Below, piece by piece: positions 36,414 through 48,900 of a stretch of DNA of 64,000 bases. Positions within the stretch are counted from its first letter, which is position 1, and each line of letters opens with the position of its first letter. The notes under the pieces were generated by a model. It had not been told where the DNA came from and searched no databases. It saw only the letters and a program-made list of their open reading frames with translations. Source of the DNA: Monocercomonoides exilis (Eukaryota > Preaxostyla > Oxymonadida > Polymastigidae); assembly GCA_001643675.2 (NCBI GenBank), contig LSRY02000006.1, positions 312,501 to 376,500 on the forward strand, read 5' to 3'. A program made the position numbers and the translations under genes.

Positions 36414-37030
36414 CATGTTCGTTGAATTTATCTCAAATGTTAATTGAATTACAATGAATCACAAAATTTTCTTGTTTTCATTTATTTTTTTCTGTATTTA
36501 TTGTAAGTTTTTTGCGTTTCAAATAAAAAACACTTTTAGTAGTATTGACTATGACAATCAAGGTGAAAAAAATGAAAAAGATTTTTATGAAATGATTATT
36601 ATTCCATCTAAATACTACTGAAGAAAAAGAAACAGTAAAAATGTGAAAAGAACTTGAAAAACAGAAAGCCGAGAACAAATCTTGAAAAGAGAAAATGAAT
36701 AGGAGAGACGATAAAGAATCTTTGTAACAATGAAACAACAGAGAAACGCAGAAGAGGACGGGAGCATAAGCATCAACCATCAAAACTCTTCTGAAAGAAA
36801 CACTTTGAGATAAAGAATCAAAATCATCTCTTCTTTTCCCTTTGCTTGTTTTTGTCCTTTGTCCGATCGTTCTGCTTTGTGTGTTATCTTTTTCGCAAAT
36901 TACTGTTTCGAGTGAACCAAAATCTCAATTCTCGATCATGTGTTATGACGATTACTCGAACATCTTTAAGAGTCGATCATTCTTCATAAGCACATGTCTT
37001 CTCCACCATCGCCCTTGTAATTTCATGAAA
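36414..37030. other. Convergent intergenic region
   Basis: 617 bases between the hydrolase (+) and S-adenosylmethionine synthetase (-) 3' ends. Short open frames on both strands show no family resemblance and are taken as chance. Confidence 0.6.
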
Positions 37031-38343
37031 TTATGCTTCCCATTTTGTCTTCACAACTGAGAAGTCAAGTTTCTTTGGTACTTCCCATGTGAATGATGGA
37101 TCAGTTCTTCCGAAATGTCCATATGCTGCAGTCTTGTAGAAACGTGGTTTTTTCAAATCAAGTTGGCTGGCGATCATTCCTGGACGCATGTCGAAATTAT
37201 GTCTCACAAGCGCCTGAAGCTCTTCGTTTGGAATCTTTGATGTTCCGAAATCATCAACATAAAGAGAGATAGGCTGAGCCAATCCAATAACATATGACAA
37301 TTCAATGAGACAACGATCAACAATCTTGCTTGCAACAAGAGATTTTGCAATCCAACGAGCGAGATATGAACCAGATCTATCGACTTTAGTCCAATCTTTT
37401 CCGGAGAATGCCCCTCCACCATGTCCTCCCCATCCACCATATGTATCAACAATGATCTTTCTTCCAGTAAGTCCAGCATCAGATTTTGGTCCACCATAAG
37501 TGAATCTTCCTGAAGGATTCACATAAATCTTTGTCTTTTCTGTGAGATATTGTGGTGGAATCACTGCTTTGATGACTTTGTCAATAACTTCTTGACGAAT
37601 CACTTCATTAGACACATCTGGAGTATGTTGAGTTGAAATGACAATGGTATCAGCAAATTGTGGAACAGGAACGCGCTTTTCCATTTTATATGCAAATGTG
37701 ACCTGCGATTTTGCATCAGGTTGCAACCATGGAAGAACTTTTGACTTACGAACTTCAGAAAGTTTCTCAACCAATCTGTGAGAAAAGAGAAGGGTAAGGG
37801 GCACCAATTCTTCGGATTCGTTGCAAGCAAATCCGAACATCAAGCCTTGGTCACCTGCACCAGTATCAGCTTCAGCAACTTTTGAGACAGCTCCATCGAT
37901 CTCTGATGATTGTTGAGAAATACGAACTTCAACTTCAAGAGTCTTGTAATCTGCACCATATTCAGCATCATCATAGCCAACATCCTTATACACTTGTTTA
38001 ACAACAGCAGGAAAGTCAACTTTTGCATCAGATGATATTTCTCCAAAAACTGCGCACCAGTTTCCTTTGCATGCAGTTTCTAAACCAATGGTAGCAAAAA
38101 AGAATTAAATAATAAAACAAAAACTTTTAACAATATATATGTTTGCATGCCACATGCGACACGAGAATGCTCATCTTGGCGCAGGCATTCATCAACAATT
38201 GCATCAGAAACAAGATCGCACAGCTTGTCTAGCAATTAGGAATGCGATATAAATCAGATAAAATGATAGTACTATATACCTGGATGTCCTTCAGACACAG
38301 ATTCGCTTGTGAAATAAAAGAGATCAGAAGCAGGTGCTGCCAT
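37031..38343 (-). CDS. metK: S-adenosylmethionine synthetase (methionine adenosyltransferase)
   Basis: Makes S-adenosylmethionine from methionine and ATP in the cytosol. Exons 38343-38280, 38228-38151 and 38079-37031 give 396 residues, the usual length. Family motifs are unmistakable: [18 protein letters not shown] across the first junction, VACET then [30 protein letters not shown], the P-loop-like [19 protein letters not shown], and [16 protein letters not shown] near the C-terminus. The second intron appears to begin with GC rather than GT: with the conserved VACET rebuilt, the exon ends G at 38151 and the intron starts GCATGC; no GT position nearby keeps the frame. The gene is a housekeeping enzyme and shows no loss of key residues. 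Confidence 0.97.
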
Positions 38344-38589
38344 TAAAATATGAAGAATTGATCAAAAACCATTGTTTTTAGATTCTTGAGAATTTTTAAA
38401 AAATGGATTTGATCATTTTGTTGGAAACATCAAAAAATAATTTTCACTTTTGTTTTAAAGAATACAACAAATAAAATAAAATAACGTAAAAATGTAACTT
38501 AGCTGCACACAATCCAGATTATGAAGAAAGAAATGAAATAAAGAATCAGAGAATTTCAATTGAAATTGCCTTTTCAAAAAGCTGAATGA

Positions 38590-39948
38590 CTAGTTGCATG
38601 GACTAAGATCAAGCAGATTCACTCCTGCTTGTTGAGCAAGACAGCCATTTTGATATGTTTTCCCATCGCATCCACACTGCATTCATTGAAAAAGAAAATT
38701 GTGATAAATAGAAAGAAATGATATGTTTATTTTAATCAAAATATACTTCAACTGCAATATATCAATAAAATGCATACCACTGGCTTGATAAATGCTGACT
38801 GACATCTTTCTGGCCTCTTTTTGCATGTTCCACGTACTGTAGAATCATTTGATTGAGAAGGGCAAACACCAATATCGATAATTTCGCAGAAGGAGTCCGA
38901 ATCACAATCTAAAAAACAAAAGAAAAGAAATAATAAATAAATATATTTATTTCAACAAAAAATAGCAGCGCCAAAAAAGAAATGAAAGACAAAAAAGAAA
39001 TAAGATAAATTCTCAATTTTTATAATTAATGCAAACCATTATTCGAAGAACAGCCAATAGAAGTTGCTTTTTTCACAATTACAGGCTCAAATTCGAATCG
39101 ATTCTTTTTTTCTCCGCCTTGCCCCCTCTCTTTCGAATATCCTCTTTCGCTTTCTCGTCTTTTGCTTGGATCCAACGGAGCACCGTATTGATGATGCTTA
39201 ATGTAATCATCCACTTTTTTGCTATTCCCACTTCCACTTTTTTGTCCAGCGCTTTTCTCCCGAATGCTGTCTTCTTCATCTTCCGAATATTCATATGAAA
39301 ACCAAAAACAAGTCAGATCGCTTCCGTTACAAATCCATCGTCCAAGTCCCTCTCTGCTTCCGTGAAGTCTCTTTTATCAATCAATTATCGTCAAAACAAT
39401 CAATATGAAGTTATTGCACAAAAATAAGGGGAAAAAAGAATGCAAACTGGGCATTCTTCTGGTGCAGTCGAATTTGATGTGCATTCTCCTGTCGGACCGT
39501 CCCACAACTTCTCCCAGTCATTTGGATCTTCATTTATTCGAGGTTGATGATGAGGATCTTGCTTTGGATAAGAAATTGGGCGTGGATAATGATCAGTTTC
39601 ATACACATCGCGATAGTCTGCTGGGGACATCTCTTCACGATAAGGAGATGCTCGGGAGCGTTTGTCTCTGCTTTTTTGGTACTATTAAATGAAAGAAATA
39701 TAAGAATTGATAAGAGAAAAAAGTGAACAGACAGGTGAATAAGAACTTCCTCCTGATTTGGGGAGGGATTTTATATATTGGTTTTGAAGTTTGGTCGATG
39801 CGTTTGAGGTGTATTTACTTGCTAAGGACGGGTAAGCACATAAAATAGAATCAAGCTATGTGAAACATAGAATACGTATAACGGAAAAGAATATCCATAC
39901 AATAAAAAGAAAAGCTAAAATGAATATTGGTTGGGTAAGTGACTTCAT
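38590..39948 (-). CDS. Secreted protein with C-terminal Kazal-type domain
   Basis: Kazal domains are Cys-rich modules that often inhibit serine proteases. Six exons, 39948-39901, 39855-39733, 39681-39448, 39370-39037, 38908-38778 and 38676-38590, give 318 residues in phase. The first exon is a signal peptide (SLTQPIFILAFLFI). The centre is hydrophilic, with Pro/Tyr/His- then Lys/Arg/Glu-rich segments. The C-terminus carries IGCSSNNDCDSDSFC and, across the last junction, PVCGCDGKTYQNGC followed by LAQQAGVNLLDLSPC, which is the Kazal signature. The six cysteines of a minimal Kazal unit appear present. Secretion is inferred. It could inhibit proteases of the gut or of bacteria, or be an extracellular matrix module. 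Confidence 0.75.
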
Positions 39949-40430
39949 CCTTTAAGAGAAAATAAAACACCAAAGCCAAAATTGATCATAATTACTGTAG
40001 AATTTTCATTGAAGCCGCAAAAGAATAACTCAACTCATGTCCAATAAGAACAGATTTCTTTCACAATTGTCATGAAGTCATTCAAAATATTTATTTATAA
40101 TTTAAGAATTTAGAAGAATAAAGCCAATCCAAAAAATGAATAGCAACCATACTATTTTGTTCTTATAAAATACAACAACAAAAAAAGAATCAAAAATCTG
40201 ATATTTTCTATTATTAATAGTATTTGTCAATATTAAAAGAAAGGATCACACGCAAAAACCAAAAGATTTCCGAAAACAATTTTTGTTAATAGAATAACAT
40301 AAAGGAGACAAATAAAAACTATATCAAAAATATACTACAAAAGCTAATCATGTGCAATAACAAAATCACAAAAATGATTAAGCATATTCAACAAAGGATT
40401 GATTCCTGTTTTGCGAATAACGACAAATTA
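39949..40430. other. Intergenic region upstream of the Kazal gene
   Basis: AT-rich, no gene seen; contains the promoter of the Kazal-domain gene and the 3' flank of the Ser-rich gene. Confidence 0.6.
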
Positions 40431-43279
40431 TCAAGAGCAGCAAATGAATGGCCAGTCAGAATTCATGAAAACACCCTTTTCTAACTCACAAAAAGTCTTC
40501 CAAAAAATCTTTGCTCTTTGTTTTCTGTCTCTAATAAGTGTTACAGAGTCAGTGCTTGTGCAATGGATGGGTGTAATCAAAGGGGGTGAATCTTTTACCA
40601 AATCATAGATTTCATACATATCCTGAATAAACCCTACAACATTCTTATTTCTTTTGATCATTTTGTATATTTTCTTTCTTGGAATCGTCGGGTCGTTGTA
40701 TCGCGAAAGCCATTCATTTTCGTCTAAAACGACTCTAATTGTGCTGACTGAAGGAATTTCGCCTTCATTTTTTGGTGACAAAATCACATGTTCCGGTTCA
40801 TCTTCGCATAAATCATTGGAAAGGCACAAATGAACAGCAGAAGAAGAGCTGTTCGTGAGAAGTTGATGGCGCTCGTTCAAAATAGTTGAAATGGATGAAG
40901 AAAAAGTAGAAATGCCCCTGAGATCAGCAGAGAGTGGAAGTGAAGTGTGTTTTGAAGAGAAAGAAGTTATTGAAGGTGTTTGAACAGCTGAAGTTATGTT
41001 TGAGCAATCTGATTGTGAAAATGAAGAAGAGAAATCAGGCTTATTCAAAGACGATAATTCAGATCCAAAATTCAATGAATTCCTCTGAATTGCAAAAGAG
41101 GGTTCTTTAAATGGATGCAAACCGAATGGTGTCAAATGAAGTTGGCTTGGATTTTCCTCTGAATTGGAAGAAGAATTTAGAAATAGATCAGAATTGGATT
41201 GCATGTTGCATTGAGAATTCAAAAAGTCCCTTCGTTTTGTGTTATGCAGTGTTATCTTTTCCACATTTGCCAATGATGAAAACTCGTCCTGCTTAAAAGA
41301 GCTTTCCAAGCCATCTGTCGATTTTACTGAGCAGAAATCAATCCAATTCTGATGAAAGGACGGCTCAGCTAAACAAATATGCTCATTTGCTGTGCCTTTC
41401 GACTCTTCATCCAATTTCAAGAATGGAAGTGATTCCGTCTTCTGGTAACTTTCGCAAATTTCGCCAGCTTCATTTTCTTTCTTTGTTGTTATTTCATTGT
41501 CGTCAAGATTCATAACCTCGTTGCGAGTCAATTTCATATTTCTGTCAAATTCTGTTTTTTTCTGCCGAATGCATTCAACGCACTTATCTTTTGCTATCAA
41601 TTCTTTAGCTTTCTCACGACTTTCATTTATTTCATCGAAAAATCTTGGACTTTCTTGTTCACAAGTCCTTTTCCCCATTTCAAATAAATCGATGCCACGA
41701 GAATCATCAAGCATATTCAACGAAGAAATTCTGCTGTTTGCAGTTGGCTGACAGTCTTCGATATCTTCTTTCAATTCTTTGCAGCTCAATTTCCTTTCTG
41801 CCTCGTCCCACATTTTGCCTTCCTCTTCGTCTGAAATCCATCCTTTTCTGCACCAAATTCCATATCTCTTTTGATACTGCTTGGCTTCTTTGATCTGCCT
41901 TGCTATAACAGCCATCCTTCTGCTTTTGAAAGCACTTTCCTCTGCCTTTTCCTCATCGATCGAGCAACCTCTTTCTCCACTTTCAGGTTCTTTCAACACT
42001 TCATTGCTGTTTAGCAGAGCCACATCGTCCTTTTCCCACTTGCGAAGCATCTTCTCTTTCTCCTTCGCCGCAAAGGCAGACTCCACGTGCCCATCAACAA
42101 CCAGCTCGACGTCGTTAAAAAACCGCATCTCTTTTGTTGCGAAAGGCGTCCACTTCGAAAACATGAAGCTCACATCCTCGTCAGGAGTGTTCATCCGAGC
42201 AGGCATTTGTCCTCCAGGCGAGGAATCAGCAGAAGGCGAGTAATCTTGTCCAATGCCTCGCTCGTTTTCTTCTTTTGTAGCAAATGTGCCTCCTTCTGCG
42301 CTATATAAATGGTTCGTCTCGCTACTGCAATTACTTGCGTTTATCTCGTTTCTTTCGGAATCCAAATGTTTGAAGCTCTTATTCTTTTCGAGAATGAATC
42401 CCATATCTGCAAAAAAGTCTGCTCTGGTATATGGTGGTGCAAGGTCTTTGATGTGCTTCTTCTGACTGTGTTTAGGTTTTTCAAAATGTCCTTCATTAAT
42501 TTTCCTCGTTTGAGTGATATCTTTTCCGATGAACTCTTTCGTTTCTTCAATTGGTAGGTAAAAAATTCCTCGAAACATGTCATTCTCGTGCAAAATTGCA
42601 TCTTCGCTTATTATTGGCTTTTGATCATGGAGATTTGTGGTGCTTCGTGTTCCAGCTGAAAGAAATACAGAACTAGTAATGAAAGAATTAGATTCAAAAA
42701 CATTTTTAACTGTAGAGATTTCTGTGCTTGAGCATTTAAACTGTGAAGATTGCTTATAATTGTATAACTGATGGAAAAATAGTTGCAATTTTTTTGATGG
42801 AAATTTATCGCTATTATAACTTTCTGTGATTAATTGTTTTGAAGAAATACAATTTGAATTGTCTGTAATTCCAGAATTGTATTTTGCGTTATTGCAACTA
42901 AATCTCGATGTTTTTTCAAAATGCGCTCGATTGGATATGGATTTGTATTTCGGAGAAAATTCGAATGGAAACGATGAAAGTGTTGGTGAAGAATCTTGAG
43001 CGCTTTGAAGAGAAAAGCTTTTGGATCTTGATAATGATGAGCGAGATGAAATTGACTGTGAACGCTTTTGAGAATACTTGCAAATTTTTAAAGATTTTCC
43101 TGGTCCGTTAACTTAAACAGCAAACAAAAGATAAGCGTATAACATTTAATTAGGAATAGCAAAAAAAAATATAAAATTTTTGCAAATAAAATAAAAATTG
43201 TACAAAGAGTTTCTGCATCATGCTTTTCAAGAGCTTGTAATGAATTGCTACCACTTATTTTCTGTTTTGTAATTTTCAA
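40431..43279 (-). CDS. Unrecognised Ser-rich protein
   Basis: Two exons, 43279-43204 and 43111-40431, phase 1, give 918 residues. The longest single frame starts inside exon 2, but the open frame extends upstream to an acceptor at 43112 and joins a short first exon (MKITKQKISGSNSLQALEKH). Residues 30-100 are Ser/Arg-rich (SQSISSRSSLSRSKSFSLQS), like phosphorylated linkers. Around residues 420-460 is a more ordered Lys/Arg/Trp stretch, KQYQKRYGIWCRKGWISDEE. The last 100 residues, with NEWLSRYNDPTIPRKKIYKM and IFWKTFCELE, are also likely folded. No known domain was recognised. Confidence 0.75.
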
Positions 43280-43324
43280 TCATATTTTCCACGTTATTTA
43301 TTATTTTCAAAAAGTGGAGGAAAC

Positions 43325-43537
43325 GTGTTGGAGAAAATACTTCGAATAAATGTGCTGATATATTCAAACAAACTTTTTGAAACTGAGCGAGCATTGACAT
43401 TGGATGACCGCATAAATTACACCTTTGAAAGATTGTTAATTATTGTAAATAAATTATTATGGAAAAATCCGAATGAAGGAAAAGATGTATTTATCTTTAA
43501 CCACCACATTGTGTATTCTCTCACAAAGGAAAAATAA
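43325..43537 (+). CDS. Small hypothetical protein, possibly a gene relic
   Basis: A 70-residue frame with protein-like composition (RINYTFERLLIIVNKLLWKN) begins 45 bases from the divergent start of the Ser-rich gene. It has no recognised relatives. Further short helical frames follow to about 44080 in shifting phases (for example FLKILLQTTVIRKLFISPKN), so the whole stretch may be a decayed gene with alpha-helical repeats. Weakly supported. Confidence 0.25.
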   Translation: MLEKILRINVLIYSNKLFETERALTLDDRINYTFERLLIIVNKLLWKNPNEGKDVFIFNHHIVYSLTKEK

Positions 43538-44240
43538 ATATTATTAAATTTCAAATTGTCTTGCTTGCTCATAAAGGAAAGATATCTTTTATGGTGATCC
43601 TTCTTTAAGTCCTCCTTTCATTCGAATTTTGATCAAAAAAATTTTTTCGATATTGGATCTTTAAAGAAATGATGTTTCTACAACATCTTCTTCACGGACA
43701 ATTTGTGTTCTCTCTGTTGCAACTCATAATTCAAAAAACCCATTGAGATAACATATAGGTGATTATTTTTGATTTCATATTTCGTATTAAAAATTTTTTG
43801 AATTATCAATTTATCTCAATTACTCAGAAATCAATCTGATGATCTGATAAAAATCATTAATGAACTTCTATGTATTTCGAAGACAACATGGATTTGAAGG
43901 ACAATAATGTGAAAACATGTGACACTTTTTTGAAAATTCTTTTACAAACAACTGTGATAAGAAAATTATTCATCTCACCAAAAAATGTTATGATGACAAA
44001 AATAATCACCAATTTGGGGGAAATACAAACTTTCAAGCTTTTTTTTGCACAAAGCATGAAAAAATTGCTTCACTCATAACTTTTGAACGCTTTCTCAGAT
44101 TTCAAAATAAATTTGATTTTCATTTCCTTCAGCTGGCATCATTGAAATCAAAACATAAAGAATTGTGACATTTCACGAATGTCAAAAAACAAATCCATTT
44201 TTTTTATGTTTTTTGATTTCAAAAAGTCAAGGAAAAGCGG
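43538..44240. other. AT-rich intergenic, possible gene relic
   Basis: No intact gene. Short frames with helix-like composition occur at 43800-44080 but with no consistent splice solution. Confidence 0.4.
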
Positions 44241-44243
44241 ATA

Positions 44244-44694
44244 CAGTCTAAACCGGATAAAATCACATCGGTTTTTGCACAACTTTTTGTGACTGTTTCT
44301 GATTGTGATAATATACGATGCAACTTTACACAGAAAAGAATAAAATTTAATTTTTTAATTAATAAATTTTTAGCCAAGTTTTTAATTTTTGAAAATTCTT
44401 CATTTTAACGCATTTTTCACTTACGAAAACAATTTTTATCACTAATAAACATTATTAAGACATATATAAACATAATTTTTGAAAAAACATAAAGTTGAGA
44501 TTTTTGATCAAAAAATCGATTTTTCATTGTAAAAATCACACATAATATTAAAAAAATGTGATTATATATTTTCAGCCCTGTGATTATATGTGATGGAAAA
44601 TGAATGAAAAATTGGAAAAAATGACGGTGCATCGAAAAATGTGATTATAAACGAATGTAATTATATCCGACGTGATAAGATCCGGTTTTGACTG
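44244..44694. mobile_element. Tc1/mariner-like non-autonomous element (MITE)
   Basis: About 450 bases bounded by 23-base terminal inverted repeats: CAGTCTAAACCGGAT... at 44244 and ...ATCCGGTTTTGACTG ending at 44694, matching at 19 of 23 positions. Ends reading CAGT next to TA are typical of Tc1/mariner/pogo-type elements. The left flank is TA; the right is TT, so a TA duplication would need one mutation. No transposase frame is present. Near the right end the motif TGTGATTATA recurs three times, possible transposase binding sites. Confidence 0.62.
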
Positions 44695-45939
44695 TTATTA
44701 TTCAATGAAAATGCCTGTAGTGAATATTTTTTGCCCAATTTGTTAATACAATTCATTGTTTTTCGAATTATTTGTTTGTGAATAAACATTTGAACAGACA
44801 ATTTTTCTATTGAATAACAGAAAAAGAAAATTACATTTTTTTGTCAATGTTTTTCGAAGGGAAGAAAGTTGAAAGTTTTTATTGCATTATCTGGTTCATC
44901 GACTATAAAAATTGATAGAATATTATTCACAACACATCCATTCACTATTATTATAGTATTTTTTTCAGACGAAAGCTTCTGTCTTTTTTGTAAATGAGAA
45001 AGTCAAAAGAAGAACACTTGAAAATTGTGATAGATATTATTTTCATCGAATGAATTTCAAAAAAATTTTTATGAAGACACTTTTGATATTTTTTCTGTTT
45101 GAAATAAAAAATGCTCACATTATTTAAAATTCAGTTTTTGATCACTCATTTTCTAGAACCAAGACAATAAAGAAATGAGAATAATGCCAAGTTTTCATTT
45201 CCATTTTTGCAAGCAAAGGAAAGTTGGAAATGTTATTTGTTCAACATCAAAATTAACATAACCAAATGAATATAATAAGAGTGAAAATTGAAGAATGAAA
45301 TATTTGCATAAGATTTTTATGTTAAACCTTAAGAGAGAAAGCTCATTCAAGTCAAAATCATTATTCACTTATGGGATAATTCTTGAAATCACATTTTCTC
45401 TAACAAATAATTCGGTTTGAGTTATTGTTTTGAACATTTCAAAGATTATTACAGAAACATGATAATCTGATTTAAAGATAACTGTACAACGAATTCATTT
45501 CAACTTTGGCTATCATAACTGTTGCAACACATTTTCCGTTCGAATGAAAAATTTCAAGCCAATTCCATGGCATCTTTTTATATTTAATACGGCAAAAAAT
45601 ATGTGATTTCATAGATAATTACCCGTTTTGTAGATGTTGTTGCAAATATGAAAACTGCTTTAAAAATTCAAAATGTTTGATGGATATTAAGTTAAAAACC
45701 ATCCACATTTACGAACAACAAATGATTTACAAAATTTGAAGAAGTTTATTATTAATACGAAAAAAGATTGTGAAAAGCCGTTTTCATTGTTTTGTGAACA
45801 CTTTGTTGTTATTTGATCCTTTCATTTATTAAAAATTGGATTGCAAACATCAAAACCAAATGATCAAAAAGACCCATTGAAGAAAATATTGGCTTAACAA
45901 AAGAATAATTTGGTAATTCTTGTGCTAAAAAAGATCAAA
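44695..45939. other. AT-rich intergenic, upstream of receptor 2
   Basis: No gene seen; very AT-rich. It contains the promoter of the 9.2-kb receptor gene. Confidence 0.6.
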
Positions 45940-48900
45940 ATGCCATCAGGAATATGTTATCTGGTCTTTTTCATTCATCTTCACTGCACACATATGTGTT
46001 CCACAGATTATGAAGAAGACAGGAAAGAAGGAACAGAGGAATTTGAAAAGGAGATATTCCAAGACAGTTTTATTTCAAATGAAATTCAAAGCAGAAATAT
46101 GCATGAGAAAAATGCAACAGAAAAAAGATTTCGAGCTTATAGTATCCAAAAGGAAGACTTTGATGTTGTAAATAGCAAAAACGAAATTAAGTTTGACGTG
46201 GAAAACAAGAAAAGAAGAAAACCACTGAGATGCGTTGAAAGTGCACAAAAACATTGGAGTTCAAACAACGATGTTGAAGAAAGTTGGATTGAAGGTTGCC
46301 TGAAAATGATGAATTCTTCAGTTCTGTGGGCTGATGTGACAATCGTGGAAAGAACAAACAACTGTGTTATTGAAGCAAAACAGAAGAGTTTTGTGGAAAT
46401 GAGAGGATGCATTTTATCCATTGGTGAAGAAAACTCACCTTTGAAATTGACGGGGAGTTGTGCTGTTTTGGTGAATGTAACACTTGCATCATCAATTCAA
46501 CATCTTCATTCAATTCCTCCTCTTTTTGCTTCAGAACGATCAGAAAACCAATTTGAGTTTTTTGGAAGCATTTCAATGTGCTTTTCAAGATTTTCATCCT
46601 TTATGGTCTCAAGACCTCCATTTCTCTCATCCGCATTTATTGAGAGCATTTCACTTTCCAATTTGAATTTCTTCAATATCTCGACAATTCCAGCAAAAAC
46701 AGAATCTCATTCAACTTGCCAATGTGGAAAAGCAACCTCGATGAATTCTTGTTCTTTTCATTCAGTCTGTGATGTGGATGATGGAGGGATTATGCCCTCA
46801 ATCAACAACCCTTTGACTTCTTTAACTGCTTCAAACGCCTCATTTGTTGGATGTTGTCGGACAAGAAATGTGGAGTTCATAGGAAGTAAAGAAAAAAAGA
46901 AATATCCAGGAAGGCAGAACGAAACAGATGATGGACAGAACACATTCATTTGGTGTGAGTGGAACGGATCAAAGACAACAGGAACAAGCAATTCTGTTTC
47001 AGATAGAGTGTCAAGTGGAGGTGCAATTTGCATGAATAATATCAATTCCGGAGAGCTTTCTGTTTCACACAGTTTATTTTATAATTGTTTTGCATACAGC
47101 CGCGGTGGTGGAATTATGTGTCATACAATCAAATCTGTGCATATCGAAAATAATGCGTTCAATGTTTGTACTGCCCAAAATCAATATGGAGGAGGAATGT
47201 ATGCAGGTGTTATTATATCATGTATTCAGATAAGTGAATGCGAATTTCTCAAGTGCAAAGCTCAAAGTGAAGGAGGTGGGCTATTGCTTCATACTGTGGG
47301 TATCTCTGGTCCTGGATGTGTTGAAGAAGAAAAAGGTGAAGGAGAGAGTGCATGCGTGTTTGAATGCTCATTTATATCTTGCACAATTGAGGATATTGCT
47401 GGTGGAGGTATATTTTGTAAAAATATATCCTTCGCACAATTCAAAATGAGAAATGTCCAGTTTGCATTGTGTGCGGCTGGATCTCAAGGTGGTGGATTGT
47501 TTTTTTCTCCATGGCAACAATCATTTCCAAGCAACGACCATTATTTCTTTTTTCTTTTTTTCCACAAATGCAGAACCGAGTCAGCTCCATATGGTCATGA
47601 TGTGCTTTATGAAGATTATTTCTATCTGTATCGGAATCTTGAGAATCCGTTTTATGAATGTTACACAACTAATACAGACGAAAAGAGAGTGTGTTACTAT
47701 TATTATTCAGATGGGAATTGGATTGATCTTGAATCACAAAAAAAGGGCTGGTTGAAGAATGGGGTGATGGATAAATTTGTGGGAGAAACAGGAAATAATA
47801 CAAACAAATGGTGTGGAGTGAATAAGTTAAAGCCTTGCAAGACAATTGGATTTGCTGTTCAAAATACAATTTTTGATGTAACCTCGAATATTATTTTGGC
47901 GGAAGGAAATCACACAAGTGAAGCAACGAAAATTGAGATTGGAACAAAGAAGATTTCAGTAATTGGGAAAGGAAGAGAGGCGAGTTTGATTGGAACAGGA
48001 ACGCTTTCAGAAGCAGGAGCGCTGTTTAGCGTTTCGACAGGTCATCTTGGAATGAGTAACTTGAAGATTGATTGTGACTCAAATGCAAGTCCTTCTCCGA
48101 GTGTGGTTGTGGTGACTGATGGGGGTGGGTCACTCTCATTGGAGGATATTTTGATCACCATGAGCAATACTGGAGAATACGTGATATCATCATCAGTGTT
48201 TGTGGTATCGCTGTCGCAGCTGTCGATGGTTGATGTGGAAATCAAAGAAATAAATATTTCTCAATCATTGTTCTCAGAACCTGTTTTATCTTCTTCTTCG
48301 TCCTCTTCCTCTGCGTTGCTGTTGACAACCGCCACATCAAAAGAGAGCTCATTGGCAAATATCACGGTGAAGAATGTGAAGCTGGAGAGTGGAGACGGGG
48401 TGGTTGTAGCAAAATCAGTTGCTGAAGAGGAAACGCTTGCGGTGTGGAACACAACATTTGAAGATTGTGAGTGCGAGAGAGGCAGTGGTGGTGGTCTCAA
48501 AATAAAACTGGAATCAGCAACAAGCAAGTTTCGAATGGGACAAACAGCATCATCTAGTGGAGGAACAACTGCATTCTCTCAATGCTGTTGCAGTGGGAAT
48601 GGAGGAGGAGTGATGATGTGGCTTGCAGAAAATTCATTCGACTTTGAGATATCATCAGTGAGTTTTATGAATTGTGATGCAGGGTTGGGAGGGAAAGATG
48701 TGTTTGTGAATGGGAGCAGGCTGGTGAATGGAACAATAACAACCACAAAGCTGAATGTTGAACACAATGGATCTATTTACGATGAGCTGATGGGATATGA
48801 CCGGAATGAGGAAGAGATGGGAATATTCCCATTGAATGTGTTTTTTGATGCAATTTCTGGAGCAGCACATGTTGGGAAGAAAAAAGATGGATACGGAGGA

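Noticed and set aside
36478-37060. Two short hydrophobic frames between the hydrolase and S-adenosylmethionine synthetase
   Set aside because: No conserved motif, no splice support, and the second overlaps the synthetase 3' end.
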